Of a stretch of DNA of 64,000 nucleotides, positions 51,514 through 61,047 are shown in pieces. The DNA comes from Metaclostridioides mangenotii. Lineage in GTDB: Bacteria; Bacillota; Clostridia; Peptostreptococcales; Peptostreptococcaceae. Made by a program: the position numbers and the translations under genes. The DNA lies in NCBI RefSeq assembly GCF_017873185.1, contig NZ_JAGGJX010000001.1:868001-932000 (forward strand). Direction: 5' to 3'. The notes under the pieces were generated by a model, which was not told where the DNA came from, did no database searches, and saw only the letters and a program-made list of their open reading frames with translations. How positions within the stretch are numbered: the stretch's first letter is position 1; each line of letters opens with the position of its first letter.

Positions 51514-53697
51514 TTACATCTTGCTTATATTCTCTTTATTAAATATTATCATATTTATGCTTATTATCACAATAGGTATCAGTATATAAATCGATGCTGT
51601 AGCAGCTGCTACTATTCCTGAATCATTTACCAATAATGTAATTATACATCCTACCATTGATGATATAAATCCTTTAAATATTATCGGATAGTCTACCATA
51701 ACTTTTTTAAAGTGTTTCGATGGTCTAAATATTAACACAGCTATTATAGCTATTCCTGCAAGCAGTATATTTACCCATACACTAGTCTGAGCTAGCTTAA
51801 CATTCATTTGAATCTTTCTAACAAATGTCTGTATTATCTCACCAGGTCCATTGACCATAATCTGCTGAACAAATGCCCCTAAGTGAGAACCTGATCCTGT
51901 TTTAATATCTAAGAAAGCAAATACTGCTACCACTACTACTGCTGACAATCCCAAAAGGATTATTTTCTTAAAGTCGATTTTCACATCGTAAATCAGAAGT
52001 ATAAATAACAGGTATGCTACACATTCAGAGATTGCTCCACCAACATTTGCACCCATAGATGGATAAGCACTTGTTATTAGTATTATCAAACTTATTACTA
52101 TTACTGACCACTTTGGAATCTTCTTGTAATTCATGAGAACTGACAGTGCAAATATTGCACTAGCTATAGTTACACCTTCGTACTCGTTGCCGACCCCATA
52201 ATATCTAGCTCCGACAATAGCATCGTAACTCATGATATTGTTCTTCATCATAAATGTTCCAAACATAGAATCTATTACAATAAGCGCTATTGTAACACCT
52301 GCAAAGAATCCCATATGCTTTAGGTCATCTTTAATAAATACTCTTCCTATAACATACAGTCCCAATGCTACGGCAAATATACCAAGCAGTATTCCCATAG
52401 GAGTTTTAAAATTCATTAGAGGTGCAATCATAAACGATAGCGGCATTATTATACCTAACTTTATTAACTCTTTTAACACATTGAATACTTTTTCTTTGTG
52501 TCTAAAGCGGTTTCTAAACAGTATAGCAACTGTTCCAATAATCCACGATACAGAAACTACACTTACAAATATGTTTATTATAGTACCTCTTATATTGGAT
52601 ATAGACACTATCTTTTCGTACTCTCCAAGTAGGTACTCTACATTTTCTTCTTTATCTACATTGCTAAATGATCTCCCTACCATAGAATCGCTTTTGATTC
52701 CAAATTCATCAAGTATATCAACACCTATATCTAAATTGGCAACTATTCCATTCTGTCTAGTTGTAGATGATGTTAGAAGACCTTTGCCTGTACCTTCAAA
52801 TTTTACTACTGGAGAAAGTCTTCTCTTATTTTTGTAATCTAAATTGCTTGGAAATCCACTTACTACATAGACTACATCATTTTCTCCAACCATATTAAAA
52901 ACTTCTTTTAAATAATTATCAATCTTTTCATCTACATTTTTTCTCATTGATTCATAAGTATCTTCGTTTAAGCTGCCTTTATAGGCGTCTAATCTATAAG
53001 CGTCACCAAGATCTACAAAAAGTGCATCACTTTTTGAGTAGTATTCTTTTGTTTCATTTGTAAGTTTTTCGTAATCAGTAGATATTCCATATGGCATACT
53101 TGTATCTTTTATATTTATATCGTCTACATTTCCCATATCGATTCTACCGTACTCGTCCATAGCAAGAAGACATAAATCTCTGTTTTTAACAGTTTCCCCA
53201 TTTTCTAATGTGTCTGAGTTACCGATAACTGCTGTCTTAAGATTATTATCAGATAGAGTTTGTCCCATTTTGCCAAGGGTAGATCCAAATTCCCCATTTT
53301 CAAAGTTATCGTTAATTGATCTATTTACATTTAAGTAGTTTATGCCTTTTGCTTTTTTCCCTGTAGCAGCTTCAAATATTTTTGCATTTTCTTTACTTAC
53401 ATTACCAAAGTTAATTACATCTTCATCTTTGGTAACATTTGCTCTACCACCTGCACCCATGCTGGCATACGATCGTCTATCATTAGTCCCCTTGTCTCCC
53501 CTGATATTCATAAGCGCAATATATCCTCTGTTGTCTAATTCTTTTTTCAGAGTAGGTACCTTACGCATACTCACTAGGTTAGTTCTATTCATATTTATGA
53601 ATACAACCTTCCCTTTCTCCTCAGCAAATCCATATTGAGTAGCCGTGACTAACAGTATCATAACTACAGCCATCAGAGATACAATCTTCTTTTTCAT
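51514..53697 (-). CDS. Large membrane protein with alkaline-phosphatase-like ectodomain (paralogue 1)
   Basis: A 727-residue protein: signal peptide (about 1-25, ending GFAEE), an extracytoplasmic domain of about 340 residues, then about 11-12 helices (from about 373). The ectodomain contains LMNIRGDKGTNDRRSYASMGAGGRAN and ends RQNGIVANLDIGVDILDEFGI...MVGRSF, the pattern of alkaline-phosphatase superfamily proteins (D..PT.L...G.......GR.). However, the first metal Asp position reads FINMNRTNL, so the active site may be altered or lost. Substrate and function are unknown. A paralogue with about 70-75% identity by eye lies 71 bases upstream, and both are in the alaS-ireB transcription unit. Confidence 0.7.
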   Translation of the reverse strand: MKKKIVSLMAVVMILLVTATQYGFAEEKGKVVFINMNRTNLVSMRKVPTLKKELDNRGYIALMNIRGDKGTNDRRSYASMGAGGRANVTKDEDVINFGNVSKENAKIFEAATGKKAKGINYLNVNRSINDNFENGEFGSTLGKMGQTLSDNNLKTAVIGNSDTLENGETVKNRDLCLLAMDEYGRIDMGNVDDINIKDTSMPYGISTDYEKLTNETKEYYSKSDALFVDLGDAYRLDAYKGSLNEDTYESMRKNVDEKIDNYLKEVFNMVGENDVVYVVSGFPSNLDYKNKRRLSPVVKFEGTGKGLLTSSTTRQNGIVANLDIGVDILDEFGIKSDSMVGRSFSNVDKEENVEYLLGEYEKIVSISNIRGTIINIFVSVVSVSWIIGTVAILFRNRFRHKEKVFNVLKELIKLGIIMPLSFMIAPLMNFKTPMGILLGIFAVALGLYVIGRVFIKDDLKHMGFFAGVTIALIVIDSMFGTFMMKNNIMSYDAIVGARYYGVGNEYEGVTIASAIFALSVLMNYKKIPKWSVIVISLIILITSAYPSMGANVGGAISECVAYLLFILLIYDVKIDFKKIILLGLSAVVVVAVFAFLDIKTGSGSHLGAFVQQIMVNGPGEIIQTFVRKIQMNVKLAQTSVWVNILLAGIAIIAVLIFRPSKHFKKVMVDYPIIFKGFISSMVGCIITLLVNDSGIVAAATASIYILIPIVIISINMIIFNKENISKM

Positions 53698-53768
53698 TGT
53701 TTTACCTACTTTCTGTTCAAAAAGTGCTCATTCTTAGAGTATACAACACATTCATTGTACTATCATCA

Positions 53769-55949
53769 CTAAATTTCACTAGTATTACTCTCATTAAAAA
53801 TAATCATATTTATACTTATTATCACAACAGGTATAAATATATAAATTGATGCTGTTGCCGCTGCTACTATCCCAGAATCATTTACTAATAAGGCAACTAC
53901 ACATCCTACTACTGATGAAACAAGTCCTTTAAATATAATCGGATACTCTATCATAACTCTTTTAAAGTGCTTCGATGGCTTAAATATTAATACTGCCATT
54001 ATACCTATTCCAGCAAGCAAAATATTTACCCAAACACTCGTCTGTGCTATTTTTATATTCATTTCAATTTTTCTAGTGAATGTTTGAATTATCTGCCCTG
54101 GACCCTTAAGCATAATTTGTTGAACAAAACCACTTAAGTGTGATTCAGCACCAGAAACAATGTCTAAATATGCAAAAATTGCTACTACAGCTACTGCAGA
54201 AAATCCTAATATCAATATTCTCTTCAAATCAATTTTCATGTTGAATATTAGGAATATAAATAACAGATATGCAACACATTCAGAAATTGCTCCGCCAACA
54301 CTTGCACCCATTGATGGGTATGCACATGTTATCAGTATCACCAAACTTGCCAATATAACGGTCCATTTTGGAATCTCCTTATAGTTCATAAGTACAGAAA
54401 TAGCAAATATACTACTTCCTATAATTACTCCACCATACTCATTACCAATTCCATAGTATCTGGCACCTACTATAGCATCGTAGCTCATGATATTATTTTT
54501 CATCATATACGTACCCAAAATAGAATCTAATACTATTAACAGTATCGTTGCTCCAGAGAAAAATCCCATATGTTTTAAATCATCTTTAAATAAAACTCTT
54601 CCCAGTAAATATAAAATAGAAGCAACCATAAAAATTCCAACTAAAATTCCTATCTGTGATTTAAAGTTAAAAAGAGTAGCTATCATAAAAGATAAAGGCA
54701 TCAATATTCCTAGTTTTATCAATTCCTTTAAAATATTAAATATTTTTTCTTTACTTGGTATACGATTTCTAATTAATATCGCAACTGTAGCTATAATCCA
54801 CGAGATAGAAATTACACTTACAAATGTATTAATAATCGTCGCTCGTACATTTGTAATAGATACGATTTTTTCATATTCGCCTAATAAATACTCTACATTA
54901 TTGTTTTTATCAATTAAGTTAAATGGCTTTCCAACCATTAATTTATTTTTAAGGCCAAATTCATTTAATATATCCACTCCAACGTCTAGATTCGCTGTAA
55001 TACCATTTCTCCTAGTTGTTGCAGATGAGATTAAGCCTTTACCATCTCCTTTAAATTTAACAATCGGAGTTAATCTTCTCTTATTCTTAAAATCAATATC
55101 ACTTGGAAATCCACTAGCTATATAAATAATGTCATTTTTCCCTGCCATTTTAAAAACTTGTGTTAAGTATTCATCTATCTTCTTTTCAATATTATTCCTC
55201 ATTTCATTAAAGGAATTATCATTTAAACTATTTCTATAGAGGTCAAGTCTATAAGTATCTCCCAAATCTACATAAACAACATCACTTTGAGAATGGTATT
55301 TCTTTGTTTCATTGAGAAGTTTATCATAATCGGTTGAGATACCAAATGGCATACTTAAATCTTTTTTATTAATGTCATCAATATTTCCCATGTCTATTCT
55401 ACCATATTGATCCATAGCCATTAAACACAGATCTCTATTTTCTAATAGTTTTCCATTATCAACTATATCTGAGTTACCAATTACAGCTGTCTTTAAATTA
55501 TTATCTGACAAAGTTTGACCTAATACCCCTAAGCTAGATCCAAACTCTCCATTTTCATAATTTTCATTTATAGATCTATTAACATTTAAATAGTTTATTT
55601 CTTTAGCGTCTTTTCCTGTAACAGCCTTGAATTTTTTAGCATCCTCTTTATTCGTATTATTGAATATAATCGGATCCTCAATTTTACTTACATTAGCCCT
55701 TCCACCTGCGCCCATGCTAGCATAAGATCTTCTATCATTAGTACCCTTATCTCCCCTAATGTTCATATATGCTAAATAACCTCTTCTATCTATTTCATTC
55801 TCTAAAATAGGTATTTTTCGCATATTTATAAGATTAGTTCGATTCATATTTATAAATATAACTTTTCCTTTTTCCTCAGCATATCCAAACTGAGTAGCAT
55901 TGAGTATTAATACCATAACTACTGCTATCAAAGACACAATTTTTTTCAT
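53769..55949 (-). CDS. Large membrane protein with alkaline-phosphatase-like ectodomain (paralogue 2)
   Basis: A 726-residue tandem paralogue of the 51514-53697 protein, same architecture: signal peptide, ectodomain, about 11-12 helices ending IIFNESNTSEI. It keeps the GTNDRRSYASMGAGGRAN block and the ITANLDVGVDILNEFGL...MVGKPF block with the same FINMNRTNL at the first metal position. Its start is seven bases after the ireB stop, so translation is probably coupled to ireB; it shares the ireB/alaS transcript. Duplication with divergence mainly in the linker parts is visible by eye. I cannot say whether either is catalytically active. Confidence 0.7.
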   Translation of the reverse strand: MKKIVSLIAVVMVLILNATQFGYAEEKGKVIFINMNRTNLINMRKIPILENEIDRRGYLAYMNIRGDKGTNDRRSYASMGAGGRANVSKIEDPIIFNNTNKEDAKKFKAVTGKDAKEINYLNVNRSINENYENGEFGSSLGVLGQTLSDNNLKTAVIGNSDIVDNGKLLENRDLCLMAMDQYGRIDMGNIDDINKKDLSMPFGISTDYDKLLNETKKYHSQSDVVYVDLGDTYRLDLYRNSLNDNSFNEMRNNIEKKIDEYLTQVFKMAGKNDIIYIASGFPSDIDFKNKRRLTPIVKFKGDGKGLISSATTRRNGITANLDVGVDILNEFGLKNKLMVGKPFNLIDKNNNVEYLLGEYEKIVSITNVRATIINTFVSVISISWIIATVAILIRNRIPSKEKIFNILKELIKLGILMPLSFMIATLFNFKSQIGILVGIFMVASILYLLGRVLFKDDLKHMGFFSGATILLIVLDSILGTYMMKNNIMSYDAIVGARYYGIGNEYGGVIIGSSIFAISVLMNYKEIPKWTVILASLVILITCAYPSMGASVGGAISECVAYLLFIFLIFNMKIDLKRILILGFSAVAVVAIFAYLDIVSGAESHLSGFVQQIMLKGPGQIIQTFTRKIEMNIKIAQTSVWVNILLAGIGIMAVLIFKPSKHFKRVMIEYPIIFKGLVSSVVGCVVALLVNDSGIVAAATASIYIFIPVVIISINMIIFNESNTSEI

Positions 55950-55956
55950 AATCGAC

Positions 55957-56214
55957 CTACTTTCTATTTAAATAGTACATTAAGACTTCTTCAAGTATTT
56001 CATCTCGCTCAAATTGTTTAATCACAGATCTGGCATTTTTATAGCTTGTTATATAACTTGAGTCTCCAGAAAGTAAATATCCTATAATTTGATTTATTGG
56101 ATTGTACCCTTTTTCAACTAAAGCTTTGTGAACAAAGTCAATAGTCTCGCTAACACTTAACTTCTCTTCGTTAATTCCTTCAAACTTCATTGTAAAGTCT
56201 AAATCTTTTTCCAA
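55957..56214 (-). CDS. ireB: IreB family regulatory phosphoprotein (UPF0297)
   Basis: A small (85-residue) protein, substrate of the PASTA-domain Ser/Thr kinase IreK in Enterococcus and linked there to cephalosporin resistance. The family core ALVEKGYNPINQIIGYLLSGDSSYITSYKNAR is intact, and the start EKDLDFTMKFEG has the Thr that is phosphorylated in this family. I choose TTG 56212-56214, eight bases after AAGGAGG; the earlier in-frame ATG lies inside alaS. Usually it is followed by ruvX; here two large membrane proteins follow directly. Confidence 0.93.
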   Translation of the reverse strand: MEKDLDFTMKFEGINEEKLSVSETIDFVHKALVEKGYNPINQIIGYLLSGDSSYITSYKNARSVIKQFERDEILEEVLMYYLNRK

Positions 56215-56242
56215 AATAAAAACCTCCTTAAAGTGAATACTG

Positions 56243-58882
56243 TTATTTAATTTGCCCTCTAACAACTTCACTTGCGCTGTTTAAGGCTACGTCGACCTTA
56301 GTAACATCACTAGCACCAGCTTGTGCCATGTTTGGTCTACCTCCACCTTTACCGCCAGCTATTTTTGAAACTTCTCTAACTATATTACCTGAGTGAATTC
56401 CTCTGTCTATAACATCTTTAGTAGCTGTTACTACGAAGTTAACTTTATCATCTGCAATATTGGCTAAAACTACAACTCCTGAGCCTAATTTATCCCTTAA
56501 ATTATCTGCTGTCTCTCTAAGTGTCTCCATATCTGTATTCTCTAATTTATAAGTTATCAAACTTACTCCTTCTATATCAACTTTTGAATCTAGAATTGCG
56601 TCAGCTGACTGTAAGCTTACTTTAGACTTAACATCGTGTAGCTCTTTAGCTAAGTTTTTATTTTCTTCTAAAATAGCTCCAACCCTTTGAGAAAGATTTT
56701 CTTCCTTAGTCTTTAGAACAGTACATATATCTTGTATATCATTTTCTTTGTCTAAGATGTATTTGTAAACAGCTCTACCTGTTATAGCTTCGATTCTTCT
56801 AACTCCTGCAGCTACACCACCTTCAGATAATATCTTAAATAGCCCTATTTGTGAAGTATTTTTTAAGTGAGTTCCACCGCATAACTCTGATGAATAATCC
56901 CCTATAGAAACTACTCTAACTTCATTATCATACTTTTCGCCAAATAATGCCATAGCTCCTTTTTCTTTCGCTGATTTAATATCCATAATATCACATTTTA
57001 CATCCAATGACGATAAAATTGCATCATTTACTTCTTGCTCAATTTTTAAAAGTTCCTCTTTTGAAATAGGCTCGAAGTGTGTTATATCAAATCTAAGTCT
57101 ATCTGGAGTAACTAGCGAACCAGCTTGATTAACATGGTCTCCAAGTGTATTTTTTAATGCTTTGTGAAGTAGGTGAGTAGCACTGTGATTTCTTGCAGAT
57201 GCCATTCTAATTTCTTTATCAACGAAAGTCTTAACTTTACTTCCTACTTTTATTTCGCCTTCTAAAATCTTACCGAAGTGTTTTATACTGTTGTTTGCAC
57301 CTTTTTTAGTTTCCTCAACTTCTACAACAACTCCGTCAGCTTTTATTAGCCCTTTATCTCCTACTTGTCCTCCACCTTCTGGGTAGAATGTAGTCTTATC
57401 AAGTACTACTATTAAACTATCTCCCTTAGATGCAAAGTCAACTAACTCGCCTTCTTTAACAAGAACTTCTACAGTTCCATCTAAGCTTAAATCGTCATAT
57501 CCATCAAATTCGCTATCTATAGTTTCGTCTAATTTAGATATTGGATCCTCTTTCCATCCTTCGCCTTCCATATTCCCTCTAGCTGATCTAGCTCTCTTTT
57601 TCTGTTCTTCCATTTCTCTATTAAATTCGTCTTCATCTAGTGTTAAGTTTTCTTCTGCTAGTATCTCTTTAGTTAAATCAACTGGGAATCCGTAAGTATC
57701 GTATAGTTTAAACGCGTTCTCTCCACTTAATACACTCTTCCCTGATTTTTTAAGTTCATCAACGTAAGAAGCAAGTATCTCTGTACCTTGATCTATAGTT
57801 TCGCTGAATTTTTCTTCTTCTATTCTTATTACTTTTTTGATGTATCCTTCTTTTTCAACTAAGTTTGGATAAGCTTCTCCACTAACTTCTATTACAGCAT
57901 CCACTAGTTTGAATAAGAATGAATCAGTTACGCCTAGAAGCTTTCCATGACGAGCAGCTCTTCTTAGAAGTCTTCTAAGAACATAACCTCTACCCTCGTT
58001 TGATGGAAGTACTCCATCGCTTATCATAAAGCTTACAGCTCTTATATGGTCTGTAATTATTCTTATAGACATATTAGACTTTGGATTTTCTCCGTATTTA
58101 GTCTCTGTAAGTTTTTCAACTGTATTTAAAATATAACCTATTGTATCAACTTCGAATATAGTGTCAACGTCTTGCATAATACAAGCCATACGCTCAAGTC
58201 CCATACCAGTATCTATATTCTTATTATCAAGTAAATTGTAGTTTCCTTGTTCGTCTCTATCAAATTGAGTGAAAACATGGTTCCAGAACTCTAAATATCT
58301 ATCACAGTCACATCCTGGTTTACAATCTGGATTATCGCAACCGTACTCTTCCCCTCTATCAAAATAAATCTCTGAACAAGGTCCACAAGGTCCTACTCCT
58401 ATTTCCCAGAAGTTATCGTCTTTACCTAGTCTAACTATTCTTTCTTTTGGGAAGTTCATTTCCTTTTCCCATATTTCAAAAGCTTCATCATCTTCTTCAT
58501 AAACAGTAACCCATATCTTATCTTGAGGTATGTTTAAGTGCTCAGTTACAAACTCCCAACCCCATTTTATAGACTCTCTTTTAAAGTAATCTCCAAATGA
58601 AAAGTTACCCATCATCTCAAAGAATGTAGCATGTCTTGCAGTAACTCCGACATTTTCAATATCACCAGTTCTTATACATTTTTGACATGTGCTCATTCTC
58701 TTACTAGGTGGTACTTCTACTCCAGAGAAATAATTCTTTAGAGGTGCCATCCCCGCATTTATTAGCAACAAACTCTTATCGTTGTTTGGTACTAAAGGAT
58801 AACTCTCTACTACATAGTGATCTTTTGATTCAAAGAAATTTAAAAATCTTCTTCTTATTTCATTCAAACCTAATTTTTCCAT
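56243..58882 (-). CDS. alaS: Alanyl-tRNA synthetase
   Basis: Charges tRNA-Ala; 879 residues, full length. Class II catalytic domain (about 1-240) with NAGMAPLKNYF, then tRNA recognition, editing domain with HSATHLLH and CGGTHL zinc/editing histidines, and C-Ala domain with GGKGGGRPNMAQAG. An additional Cys-rich piece GCDNPDCKPGCDCDRY occurs in the catalytic domain. A T-box leader controls it. Downstream: ireB 28 bases away, and the two paralogues. Confidence 0.98.
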   Translation of the reverse strand: MEKLGLNEIRRRFLNFFESKDHYVVESYPLVPNNDKSLLLINAGMAPLKNYFSGVEVPPSKRMSTCQKCIRTGDIENVGVTARHATFFEMMGNFSFGDYFKRESIKWGWEFVTEHLNIPQDKIWVTVYEEDDEAFEIWEKEMNFPKERIVRLGKDDNFWEIGVGPCGPCSEIYFDRGEEYGCDNPDCKPGCDCDRYLEFWNHVFTQFDRDEQGNYNLLDNKNIDTGMGLERMACIMQDVDTIFEVDTIGYILNTVEKLTETKYGENPKSNMSIRIITDHIRAVSFMISDGVLPSNEGRGYVLRRLLRRAARHGKLLGVTDSFLFKLVDAVIEVSGEAYPNLVEKEGYIKKVIRIEEEKFSETIDQGTEILASYVDELKKSGKSVLSGENAFKLYDTYGFPVDLTKEILAEENLTLDEDEFNREMEEQKKRARSARGNMEGEGWKEDPISKLDETIDSEFDGYDDLSLDGTVEVLVKEGELVDFASKGDSLIVVLDKTTFYPEGGGQVGDKGLIKADGVVVEVEETKKGANNSIKHFGKILEGEIKVGSKVKTFVDKEIRMASARNHSATHLLHKALKNTLGDHVNQAGSLVTPDRLRFDITHFEPISKEELLKIEQEVNDAILSSLDVKCDIMDIKSAKEKGAMALFGEKYDNEVRVVSIGDYSSELCGGTHLKNTSQIGLFKILSEGGVAAGVRRIEAITGRAVYKYILDKENDIQDICTVLKTKEENLSQRVGAILEENKNLAKELHDVKSKVSLQSADAILDSKVDIEGVSLITYKLENTDMETLRETADNLRDKLGSGVVVLANIADDKVNFVVTATKDVIDRGIHSGNIVREVSKIAGGKGGGRPNMAQAGASDVTKVDVALNSASEVVRGQIK

Positions 58883-58984
58883 AACATTTCCTCCTAAATA
58901 ATTTTTGATTTTATAAATTATTATAATTTAAAATACTTTTTTGTTTAAAATCTTAATTCTTATTATTTTAATTGATTAAAATAA

Positions 58985-59222
58985 AATATCGCCCCTATAA
59001 TTAAATAATTATAGGGGCGACTATATCGCGGTACCACCCTAATTACTACAAAAATTGTAGTATCTTCGGAAAACCTCAGTTATAACGTGACTACCGACAA
59101 ATTCTACTGTTAGTTCAAACTTGTAGCTCAGAGACTGCTTCGATTGATACATTCTAAGGGTTTCCACCATACCCTCTCTCTGATAGAACTTAAATAATCT
59201 ACTACTCCTCGTCAAAGCTAGT
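58985..59222 (-). promoter_or_regulatory. T-box riboswitch of alaS
   Basis: Minus strand leader with all core elements: GACGAGGAGTAGTA at the Stem I base, apical GGTGGAAACC, specifier GCA (59136-59138) after GAA and before a purine, the T-box AGGGTGGTACCGCG (59027-59040), and the terminator TCGCCCCTATAATTA / complement (58989-59020) with T-rich tail. Uncharged tRNA-Ala pairing its anticodon with GCA and its 3' end with the T-box would favour antitermination. Confidence 0.95.
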
Positions 59223-59253
59223 TTTTAAATTTTAATAAATATACTATTATACT

Positions 59254-59282
59254 AATATACTAAATTTTATGAAATTAATCAA
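59254..59282 (-). promoter_or_regulatory. Promoter of alaS
   Basis: Minus strand TTGATT (59277-59282), 17 bases, TATATT (59254-59259), directly upstream of the T-box leader. Confidence 0.65.
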
Positions 59283-59323
59283 TACTGTTGCGATGTAAAA
59301 CTTTATTTTTTTACTTAATAGTT

Positions 59324-60403
59324 CTACTCGTTAGTTATTATTCCACCGCCTACAACAATATCTCCATTGTACATAACTACTGATTGTCCATTGGTTATAG
59401 CTCTTTGTGGCTCGTCAAATACTATTTTTATACTTCCATCTCCATTATTGTAAACTGTCGCTGGGGATGGCTTTGCACTGTATCTTATCTTTGCCTCAAC
59501 CCTCATTGGCTCCTCTATTTTATCTATTGATATTAGATTCACATCTCTAGCTATAAGTTCTGTTTTAAATAGATTTTCATTGTCTCCTAAGATTACCGTA
59601 TTGTTCTTAGGATTTATATCTACTACAAACATTGGCTTACCAAATGCAATACCTAGGCCTTTTCTCTGACCTATTGTATAATGTATAATTCCTTGATGCT
59701 TTCCTAAGATATTTCCTTTAGTATCTACAAAATATCCTTCTTCAATACTCTTATTTGTATGATTTTTTACATAATTAACGTAATCATTATCTTTTACAAA
59801 GCATATTTCTTGACTATCTGGTTTATTGTACACTAGCATTCCCATTTCTTTAGCTATTTCCCTTACCCTATCCTTCTCATAGTCACCAATAGGCAGTAAA
59901 GTGTGTTCTAGTTGCTCAGATGTCAAATTATATAGAGCATATGTCTGATCTTTTTTGTCAGTAACTGATTTTCTTAGCAAATATTTGCCAGTTTCTTCGT
60001 CTTTTTCTATTTTTGCATAGTGTCCAGTAGCTACATAGTCACATCCTATTTGTCTTGCTTTTTTATAGAATTCGTCAAATTTTATATATTTATTACAAGC
60101 TATACATGGATTAGGAGTTTTTCCATCTAAGTACTCGTCCACAAAATAGTCTATAACTTTTTCTTTAAATACATCTTTAAAATTTAATACATAAAACGGT
60201 ATACCTATATTATTTGCAACACGTCTGGCATCTTCTACAGCTGAAAGAGAACAACATCCTCCCTCAAGCTCTATCTCTTCATCGTCATCTTGCCATAATT
60301 TCATAGTTACGCCGACAACGTCGTATCCTTGTTCTTTTAGTAAATATGCAGCAACAGAACTATCTACTCCGCCACTCATACCTATCATTACCTTCTTCTT
60401 CAT
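59324..60403 (-). CDS. mnmA: tRNA-specific 2-thiouridylase MnmA
   Basis: Thiolates U34 of Lys, Glu and Gln tRNAs. PP-loop [15 protein letters not shown] (about 8-22), catalytic cysteines in [12 protein letters not shown] (about 101) and [10 protein letters not shown] (about 200). 359 residues; ATG 60401-60403 is chosen, four bases after AGAGGTGA; the upstream in-frame ATG is not supported. It follows iscU-iscS, which supply sulfur. Its thiolated product is also the substrate of MnmH (3.3 kb). Confidence 0.96.
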   Translation of the reverse strand: MKKKVMIGMSGGVDSSVAAYLLKEQGYDVVGVTMKLWQDDDEEIELEGGCCSLSAVEDARRVANNIGIPFYVLNFKDVFKEKVIDYFVDEYLDGKTPNPCIACNKYIKFDEFYKKARQIGCDYVATGHYAKIEKDEETGKYLLRKSVTDKKDQTYALYNLTSEQLEHTLLPIGDYEKDRVREIAKEMGMLVYNKPDSQEICFVKDNDYVNYVKNHTNKSIEEGYFVDTKGNILGKHQGIIHYTIGQRKGLGIAFGKPMFVVDINPKNNTVILGDNENLFKTELIARDVNLISIDKIEEPMRVEAKIRYSAKPSPATVYNNGDGSIKIVFDEPQRAITNGQSVVMYNGDIVVGGGIITNE

Positions 60404-60451
60404 AAGTTCACCTCTTAATAGCAGTATAACAAAAACTTCTTTACAGATCAA

Positions 60452-60536
60452 AACCGCAAAAGCTGAAACATTATTTTAACTGAAATAACAAGAGTTCTTG
60501 TATTAATTAAAATCAGATGTTTCAGCCTTTACGGTT
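60452..60536 (-). repeat. Long inverted repeat between iscU and mnmA
   Basis: 20-base arms (60452-60471, 60517-60536) differ at two positions, both G-U pairs on the minus-strand RNA. The interior has inner stems ACAAGA/TCTTGT (60488-60501) and CTGA/TCAG. The 3' flank on the minus strand is only weakly T-rich, so it may be a weak terminator, RNA-stability element or processing site in the isc transcript. Confidence 0.6.
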
Positions 60537-60553
60537 ATATTAATATTCTTTTT

Positions 60554-61000
60554 TTAGTCTTCTTCTTCTGGCACTTCATGATCATGAGCATCGTCTATAA
60601 CATATCCATCAAGCTCTGGTATATCTATATTATTATTCTTAGCATAATCTATCAAAGCCGCTTTTACCGCTTGCTCAGCAAGCACTGAACAGTGCATTTT
60701 AACTGGTGGTAATCCATCTAGAGCTTCTGCAACTGCTTTATTTGTCAATTCTAATGCTTCTTTAATTTTTTTACCTTTTATCATCTCAGTCGCCATTGAT
60801 GAACTTGCTATAGCAGATCCACATCCAAATGTTTTGAACTTAACATCTTTTATTGTATCGCCATCTATATCAAGATATACCTTCATTATATCTCCACAGG
60901 TAGGGTTTCCAACTTCACCTACACCACTTGCTCCCTCTATTTCACCCATATTTCTTGGATTTAGGAAATGATCCATAACTTTATCGCTGTATTGTTGCAT
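60554..61000 (-). CDS. iscU: Iron-sulfur cluster scaffold IscU
   Basis: Scaffold on which IscS-derived sulfide and iron build clusters. The three cluster cysteines are in GNPTCGDIMK, FGCGSAIASSS and MHCSVLAEQA, and the D39-like Asp in GNPTCGD is kept. The 148-residue protein has a short acidic C-terminal extension (HDHEVPEEED). Start ATG 60998-61000, 8 bases from GGAGG. It follows iscS by 47 bases in the iscR-iscS-iscU-mnmA operon. Confidence 0.96.
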   Translation of the reverse strand: MQQYSDKVMDHFLNPRNMGEIEGASGVGEVGNPTCGDIMKVYLDIDGDTIKDVKFKTFGCGSAIASSSMATEMIKGKKIKEALELTNKAVAEALDGLPPVKMHCSVLAEQAVKAALIDYAKNNNIDIPELDGYVIDDAHDHEVPEEED

Positions 61001-61047
61001 AATGAGTTCCTCCAATCAATTTATCTATATATAGTTTATACTGTTTG

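Noticed and set aside
52232-52837. 201-codon plus-strand frame, with a matching 212-codon frame at 54487-55125
   Set aside because: They are the antisense of the two paralogues; similarity between them simply reflects similarity of the sense genes. No ribosome sites.
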